From assembly GCA_036346375.1 (NCBI GenBank), contig JAYEVE010000957.1, positions 34,676 through 98,675 of the forward strand: 64,000 bases of DNA, given 5' to 3'. The position numbers were made by a program, and so were the translations under genes. The notes under the pieces are model-generated. The model was given only the letters and a program-made list of their open reading frames with translations, ran no database searches and had not been told where the DNA came from. The stretch is from Guadua angustifolia (lineage: Eukaryota > Streptophyta > Magnoliopsida > Poales > Poaceae). Positions 57,230 to 64,000 of the stretch are shown in pieces; the first letter of the stretch is position 1, and the number at the start of each line of letters is the position of its first letter.

Positions 57230-58250
57230 CTTGTCGAGGGAGAGCTTCTACAGACGCAATGTTTCCTGGCATCCCCGACACGGTGCATCTCCACGGAGGA
57301 GGTAAGTACTCTGATGACATTCACTCGAGGCCTCGTAGAGCGACTCTTCAGTCTGAGATAATGGTCGGAAGGCCTTCGCGTAGGTACTATTGGCCCTCGG
57401 CGCCGGGATGCTTTCGTGATATCGTCGCGACTCGCCGAGCCTACCAATTCCGCCCCGAAGTCGCATCAACCCGCCTCGCGCTCCGCACCATCCCTTCAGA
57501 TGGCCCTTCTCGACACAGGGGGCGGACATCCTCGGTCCTTTTCCTCAAACAGCGGGAAGAAGTTTCGTTCGTCATTGTCGACACCTTCACCAAGTGGATA
57601 AAGGTCAACGGTCTCGACCATAATCGCCGGCGGCGATTCATTTCTTCCGCTTGTTCGTGGTCACAGTGCACGGGTTCCATGCAAAATTATCACCGACAGC
57701 GGTGATTCGGTTTACCGGCCGAGTTGTTCGGGGAGTTTTGCGAGGAACTCGGCATCAAATCTGCTTAGCCGGTGGCTCACCCCCAGAACAGCGGAGCGTG
57801 GAACGCCCAACGGGCAAATCATCTAGGGCGTCAAGAAGCGAGTCGCGAGATGAGCTCGACCGACACTGCAGGCACTCGGTGGGCGAACTTCCCACCGTCC
57901 TATGGTCTATTCGATTACAACAAGCCGAAACCACAGTGGTCCACGCCCTTCTAGCTCGTTTTGATGGCCGCCCCGCCTCCCGAGGTCACGCCACTGGCTC
58001 GCCAGGTCGCTTTGGTCGACCTGCTTGACTTTGAAACGCGAGCAGTCTCTCGACCTCACCCTCGCGAAGAAGTAAGATGCAGGTGCATCGCTACGATCAA
58101 CGCACTACCACTGCAAGCTCTTCGCAGACATGCGTCTCGATGCAGTCTGACCTGGCGGCTCCTTGTTGGGGACCTAGCCCGAGGCGGATTCGAGCTCGCT
58201 CCAAAGACCAATAAGTTATCCTGCGGTGGGAGGGCCCTATAGAGTTGTTT
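57230..58250 (+). pseudogene. Tat-2 integrase
   Basis: 'RRYYWPSA' (57385), 'SFVIVDTFTKWIKV' (57565), 'VAHPQNSGAWN' (57770) and a C-terminal domain to about 58240 are in gypsy order. No chromodomain is present. Confidence 0.8.
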
Positions 58251-58549
58251 CAACAGATCGCCAGGGGCTTATCGGCTAGCGATGCCCGATGGCGAGACTC
58301 TCTAGCTCGTGGAACATAGATCGCCTTCGAAATTTTATGTGTAACCTCTATGCTTCACATTTCAATAAAAATTTGGTCTTTCATTTTGCCCTCTTTATAT
58401 CCTGCTTCCACTTATGTTCTTTGCTATTTCTTTTCGAGCGGTTCCTCGTTTGTTTTTTCGAACCACGACCTTCGATGCGCAAGCGCATTTGCTCCTAGTC
58501 TAAGTAGCCGCAGTTTAGACGTTCACCCCGGTGAGACGAGCTAAGCGTG

Positions 58550-61500
58550 GTTTAACCTCTTGCCAATCTAGCTCTTCCTCGTGCCCGGCTCGAAGTTGAG
58601 AACCTCGCCGCTTTAGGCTGTCGAGCGATATGCATGGTCGCGAGCCGTCGAGCACTAACCTCCTTAACGATGTCCGCCGTCCCTTCTACCTTTTGCGAAT
58701 TGTTCCTCCACTTTGCAGTCATGGCCTCTTGTCCATATTTAAGTCTTGTGTTCGAGGCACGCGCGCCGCTCGACCTCGGGCCCAACGGGCCGGGTAAGGC
58801 TACCCTATCGGCGCAAGACGACACAGAAAGCAGGAGCGGCTAACAAGCAAAGCAAGAAAGACTTCAAGTATCTCCAAGCTACGGTTTACAACAGGACGAG
58901 GTTTCTTTGTACACCAAAACAAACCACTACATTAGTACATTCCTTGCTTGTTGATGTTTCTTTACGTCGGCCATCTCGCGGGCAAGCTTTTCTGCTGAGT
59001 CGGGCCACTTTGCCTTGAGGTTGCGATCTCACCACGAGGCTGGAGGGCTTCTTTGGGAAGCATCCACGGCTCGACATCGTTCGTCTTCAAGGCGGGCAGG
59101 CACTCTTCGTTGCTTCGCACGACGCCGAGCTTCTCTTGAGCCCGGGGCCTTAGTCCGGGCCCAAGAGGCGACTTCACGGAGCCTTCTCTAGCGCCTCGAC
59201 TTTAGCGCTCGACCTCAAGCGCTTTGGTGGCATCGTTGAGCTTCCCCTCAAGCTCGAGGATTTTGGCCTCGAGCTCGGGAGGCGCCCTAAATCGTGGAGT
59301 GTGCCGCCTCATGGCGTCTCTCCAGTCCTTGACCTTGGCTCTGCTCGGTTTGGCGTCTTGTTGGCAGCTCCCAAGTTCCTCCTCGATTGGAGTATCTTGG
59401 CCTCGAGCTGAGTCGACGCCCTCATGAAGCCTTCTCGAGCCTCGATCTTGGCTCGGCACCGGCGGCCTGGTCAACGTGCGCGCTTCTCTGCTTCCACGAC
59501 CTTAAAAGCAAGTCACGTTCGGAGGCCCTGAGTGCTCGAGCTCTTCGCGTGGGTTATCTCTGCGCCCTCATCGTCCGGCGAGATCATCGAGCTCTTGGGC
59601 CTTCGCTCGAGCTCCCACCTTTCGACCTCAATGGTGCAGGCGAGGCTGTCGCAATCAACCTCCCGCGCCTCTCAAGGTCCGAGGAGACCCTCAAGACCTG
59701 ACAGCATGCTCTCTGAGGCCTTGTAGCCCACGAGAGGCATGGTCGATCACCTTCCACGACAAAAAGGGTGGCCCAAAAATGAGATGGGACAAGGAGGTCA
59801 AACTCACGAGCTCACGGTTGGCGGGAAGACCCTTACTCGCGGAGCGCCCCTCCCGAGGCGTGTGGGAGAAGTCCTCACGATCGTCACATACGATCGCGAG
59901 GATCTCCTCCTCCTCGTCAAACCGCCATGCCGGTCTTGGGATCGACCACGACCACAAATGGCGACGCAGGACGGACTCGAGTCCTCGCCTGGGCGGCTTG
60001 GTTATCCATGCCTCCTCCAGTGGGTTAAGGCACGACGGGGAGGACCTAGCATGGCGATGCTAGCCCCGATCTCCACGGTCGAGTCCCGCTTCGTCTCGGC
60101 GCCAAGGATGGCACGGATCCGCCTCGGCATTCACGACCTCCGGCTGGCCTGGGTGCCGCGACCTCGGCCTTCGGCACGATCGCACGGGGAGGTCTGCGAG
60201 CTTCAGGCCGATCACCCCGGTGACGGCGGGGTCATGCAACCTCAACGCCTGGCGATCGTGGTGGTGGGGTCTTGGAGGCCACTTCAATCGTGGCCTCAAG
60301 GCCCTGAGTATCCTCCTCACGGGGGCCGGAGGCCCATCGGCAAGATCTGTCGTGGGCCCGCCTGTCAAGTCCATGACTCAAGAGCTCGTTTTCTTGAGAC
60401 GAGTCGTCGAGCCCTTGGTAGAACTCACCGGCCAAGGGCTGGCCCGAAAGCGTGGTCCCACGACGATCGCGGCGTGGGACCAGCCTGGCGTCCTCCTCCT
60501 GACTCGGATCGCCCGGACAACGACCATCGTCCAAAACGGCAAGTTTCGAGCTCGGGTGCTCGGTATGCGATCAAAAGCATACTCTAAGCGAAAGATAATG
60601 AAGGGGGTAGCACCCTCAGATGCCGGGCCTACCTGGTCACAGTCCTCCCTCGTCGAGGGTCGTCGAAGGTCTTGTTGCCCCAACGTTGAGGGGCGCGCTT
60701 ATGCGTGTCCTCATGACACAGGACCTCGAGTCCGAGCCGGCTCGCGATCACCTGGGCTGGCGAGCCTGTTGAGCTTCCTGACCTGGGGAGTGCCGAGACT
60801 GGCGGCGGTGGCCGCGCTCTGTTTCTCGCGTTAGGGAAGACTCGTCAGACGGCAAGGCATGAAAACACAAGCTCGGGGGGGCTTGGTCGGAAGGGCCCTT
60901 ACTGCGGCACTCGCCCCCACTCGACGTGGCGCTTCATCGCCTCCATCTGGATCCCACGGTGGAAGGTCGCTTCTTCCCTTTCTTGCTCCTCGCCTCGCTG
61001 CGGCAACGGAGCATCCTCTGGCCGTGTCCAAGAACTCTGGTGGGCTCGCGAGTAAGCGAAGCTTCAGAAGGCTCGCGAGCAAAAGACTTCAGCGCTTGGT
61101 GGGAGACTTACCTCGTCCTTCGGCGTGAGTACATTCTTCGGGACGGGGTTGCCGATGACGTACTCGGCGCCACCTTCCCAAACATCTCGACCATCCGGGC
61201 GGCGACCGAGATTCTTTTTCGCTTTGAAAGACAAGCGGTATTCATCAAGAGAAGGCCTGAGGGTGTACACGAACGAGACCTTGGGACAAGAAGACTTACT
61301 AGACGTGCCCTCGCGGTAGCATCATCGGACCCTGGATCTCGAAGAACGGGTGCTCCCTCCACCGAGAGGGGACACACGCGTTCCGTGAGAAAATCGTTAG
61401 CGATCGCTTTGCCGTTGAGTCTGCATGATGGCGCAGATATGGATGAGGGCGATGGCCTCCTCGTCGACCTCGAGGTCGTCAAACTCGAGTCTCCTTCTTG

Positions 61501-62150
61501 CGGTTGGCGATGGGGGTCCTTCAGCGTCGGCCTCGCCCCTCCAGAAGAAATATTGCTCGTTCGCCGAAGGAGTCCCTGGCCGAACTTAGGAAGGCCCTCT
61601 TAGGAGCCCGACCAGGAAGTAGAGGCATCGGAACCACGGGGTCCTTCCCGGAGCGGAAGAGGCTGGCATCTGGGAAGAAGAAGCGAGGAGTCGGGAGGAT
61701 CCCTAGGAATCCCTCGCAGATGGGAAAAGATGGTGAGGAGAAGAACGGAGTTCTAAGCACCGGAGTTGATGAGCTCGATGTCGCATGTTGGAGAGGACCT
61801 TCATGACAAACTCACTCTCCGGGTCCGCAAGCCAAAGAGGGCATAGTGCTCGGTGCGGACGATCTCGTGCTGCCCTTGGGTCTTGGCTCGATCTGTTGCC
61901 GAGTCGCCATGTAAACGGGTCTAAAGCCCTGTGGACTCGAGCTCCTTCATCCTCGAAAGTGCGACGAGGTGCTCCTTCCTAACTTGGCCATGGCGGTTGA
62001 GGCCGGTTTGTCTGAGAGGAAGGAGGACCTTGTTTCAAGCGAAGACTTGGAAGGCGAAGGCGCAAGTGCAAGAACTTTTTAACGAGCAGAGGCTACGGGT
62101 TTATAAACCGCAAAGTCCGGTCCACAGCGCTCAAAAGGTGTGCCAACCGC
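58550..62150 (-). pseudogene. Tat-2 additional ORF region, antisense to gag-pol
   Basis: On the minus strand, 61498-61760 ('FLLEGRGRR') and 61064-61270 ('WEGGAEYVIGN') resemble parts of the plant gypsy-type additional ORF. 59202-59474 codes for a coiled-coil-like stretch ('ELEAKILELEGKLNDATKAL'). The whole zone is frame-shifted and no intact protein remains. Position and orientation equal those of the antisense ORF in Tat-1. Confidence 0.6.
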
Positions 62151-62399
62151 GATTTGACAGTGCAATTGAGGCTTGGGCTACTGAGTCGAGACGCCGCCAG
62201 TGCCCACCAACTGCTCACATCCGTATTCAACATCGAGAAGTCAGAAGGTCGCCCAGTGTCGAGGCCAAGGGACTTGCCTTGTGGTCTCCGCCTGAGCCTC
62301 GACCAAGGAGTCAAGACCTCTGAAGGTTTTTTTCCATCCCAAGAAGGAGGCTTGAGGTCGAGTCCGAGGGTTCCCTCCACCCTAGAGCCTCGGGGGTGG

Positions 62400-63059
62400 T
62401 GACGAGAGTCAGGAACTCCTTGGCCGTGGCTGTCTGGCCAATGGATCCTCCAAGCTGGAAGGCCCGTGCATGACTTTGGAGTGCGACTAGGCGCTCGACC
62501 TCGGCTGGTGTGCCTCGAGCTCGACGCACGACCTCTAGCTCGCAAGGGTCTCATCTGAAGCCCCGTCCGCCCAAGGATTTCGGATCTAGCATTTGTTGGC
62601 GGTTTCAGAGAACAGGTCGTGGGGATGACTAAGAGTCTTGGCGGCAAGTTCGGGGCGCTTCTTGCCTGACCCTCAAGGTGCACAAAGGCCCTTTCAAGGA
62701 TCGCACCCGGCTGCTCGAGCGGAGAGGAGTATAAAGACCAAGGCGCATGAGCTCCAAAGAGGGCGAACACAACGGCACACAATGACTCGAGCTAGGAATC
62801 ACCATTCGTGTCTTGAATTGTAAACCACCGCTCAGACACCCGGATAACAAGAATCACCGCCCAAGGCGCATGGAGTAGAAACTATTACCTTCGAGGGCTC
62901 GAACCAAGATAAACTCTTGTCTCGTGCTCGTTGTCGCCTTGTTCAGACCATCACCGCGATCGATTTTCTTCCTTCGTTCGAGCAAAAGCGCCGCTCGGGT
63001 TCCATAAACTCTCTGACCCCTACCTCTTTTCTCGCGGTTGACGATCCCGATCGTCGACA
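62400..63059 (+). repeat. Tat-2 3' LTR
   Basis: 660 bases, begins 'tgacgagagtcaggaactcc', ends 'gtcgaca', followed by the second 'aattc'. Confidence 0.92.
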
Positions 63060-63204
63060 AATTCCAAGATCACATACATATAAAGCAGTGGAAACACAGT
63101 TGAGCACGTGTGTGCCATCTGTATAAATAAAAATGAAAGATCATGTGGTGGTCTATCCATATTTGTGATGAGTAATTCACTGTGTTTCAGCCTATGATGC
63201 TCAG

Positions 63205-63278
63205 GTTTGAGTTTGACATGAGCTTGCTTTGTCATGGGTAAGTTTGAGTTTGACATGAGCTTGCTTTGTTATGAGTAA
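63205..63278. repeat. 37-bp tandem duplication
   Basis: 'gtttgagtttgacatgagc' with its flank occurs at 63205 and again at 63242. Confidence 0.85.
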
Positions 63279-63289
63279 TTTGGTTTGAG

Positions 63290-64000
63290 AGGTCTTGACC
63301 TTGTCCTGAGTGGTCATGACCTTACCTAAAATGGTCATGAATTTTGTCTTAAGTGGTCATGACCATGTCCAAAGTGGTATTGGCTTCACTACTAAGTGGT
63401 CCTGATGCTCCTAGCGAGGTCATTCCTAGAGTGGTCATAGGCTTTGTAACCTCTAGGGTAGTCGTTTTCTAGTGTGGTCATAGCCTTTGTGACCACTAGA
63501 GTGGTCGTGGGATTTGTGACTTCTAGGGTGGTCATTTCATGGAGTGGTTGTGGCCTTTGTGACATCTAGAGAGGTCATGACCTTCAGGACTACTAGGGTA
63601 GCTATTCCTAGAGTGGTCGTGACCTCTATGTGAGTGATCGATCCTAACCTACATGGGGTTGATTGTGACCTATATAGAAGTAGTTGTGACCTCTATGGGA
63701 GTGCTTGTGACCTCTATAGGACTAGTCTTGACCCATGGGAGTGGTTTTGAGTGGTCTAGACCTCTATAAGAGTGGTCCTAACCTCCACAAGAGTGATCGT
63801 GGCCTCTATAGAAGTAGTCTTGATGTCTATAGGAGTGATCTTGAGTGGTCTAGATCGCTATATGAGTAGTCCTAACCTCTATAGGAGTGGCCCTGACTTC
63901 TACAAGAGTGGTCCTGACCCCCATGAGAGTGGTCTTGAGTGATCTAGACCTCTATAGAAGTGGTCTTGACCACTATGTGGTCTTGACCACTATGGGAGTG
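63290..64000. repeat. GTGGTC minisatellite
   Basis: Units of about 20-28 bases built on 'gagtggtc.tgacc.ctat' repeat more than 25 times with drifting sequence. They run off the right edge of the window. No coding feature is present. Confidence 0.9.

Larger units (their letters stand above)
52005..63059 (+). mobile_element. Ty3/gypsy Tat-lineage retrotransposon 2
   Basis: LTRs are 52005-52655 and 62400-63059, both starting 'tgacgag' and ending 'gtcgaca'. The target duplication 'aattc' lies at 52000-52004 and 63060-63064. The primer-binding site 'ttggcgccaccgtgggg' is at 52658. Plus-strand order is gag, protease, reverse transcriptase, RNase H, integrase, with an antisense ORF region before the 3' LTR. 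All frames are disrupted. Confidence 0.96.

Noticed and set aside
59739..60587. 282-aa plus-strand ORF in the Tat-2 3' region
   Set aside because: GC-rich open frame opposite the antisense additional ORF zone; no domain seen.
63290..64000. CRISPR array
   Set aside because: Units are short, degenerate and without unique spacers, and the genome is a plant one; this is a minisatellite.

Overview
This window is a transposon-dense intergenic stretch of a grass (Poaceae) nuclear genome, probably panicoid. The evidence is GT-AG introns in the host genes, CACTA, Mutator, hAT and foldback elements of grass type, Ty1/copia and Tat-lineage Ty3/gypsy retrotransposons, plant L1 LINE fragments, and a small family of Pi21-like heavy-metal-associated (HMA) proteins. 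I see no rRNA, bacterial operon, organellar insert or CRISPR array.

Host genes. Two paralogous genes lie on the + strand, at about 8.0-9.4 kb (copy A) and 21.5-23.1 kb (copy B). Each has a 5'UTR exon, an intron whose acceptor directly abuts the ATG, a short exon with the first half of an HMA fold (CxxC), a second intron, and a last exon with the rest of the HMA fold, a Lys/Asp linker and a Pro/Cys-rich tail. Copy B is intact (232 aa) and ends in a CaaX prenylation box (CSVM), so it is a HIPP of the Pi21 type. In copy A a one-base difference shifts the tail and drops the CaaX box from the reading frame. A third, truncated C-terminal exon that also ends in a CaaX box (CSIM) survives at 24782-24940.

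Layout. 1-2.6 kb: repeats and the start of a duplicated module. 2.6-5.1 kb: a hAT element and a TRIM. 5.1-12 kb: duplicated unit A with a tandemly doubled promoter, a second TRIM just upstream of the TATA box, HIPP copy A, and CACTA, foldback and Mutator-type MITEs. 12-20.5 kb: CACTA remnants including a Ulp1-like protease pseudogene, more MITEs, and a broken LINE. 20.5-24.9 kb: unit B with HIPP copy B and the third remnant. 25.1-30.1 kb: a Ty1/copia element with identical LTRs and 5-bp TSD. 30.1-31.2 kb: a third copy of the upstream module plus a LINE fragment. 31.2-42.9 kb: a minus-strand Tat-lineage Ty3/gypsy element inserted in that LINE. 43-52 kb: LINE pieces, hAT elements, a MITE and a minus-strand LINE reverse transcriptase. 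52.0-63.06 kb: a second, plus-strand Tat element. 63.2-64 kb: a minisatellite.

Comparing the duplicated units with each other gives natural filled and empty sites, which fixes the ends and target-site duplications of several insertions. All alignments were made by eye, so identities and element ends are estimates unless a TSD is stated. Many retroelement ORFs are broken by single-base indels. Some of these may be assembly errors, which also bears on the copy A frameshift.
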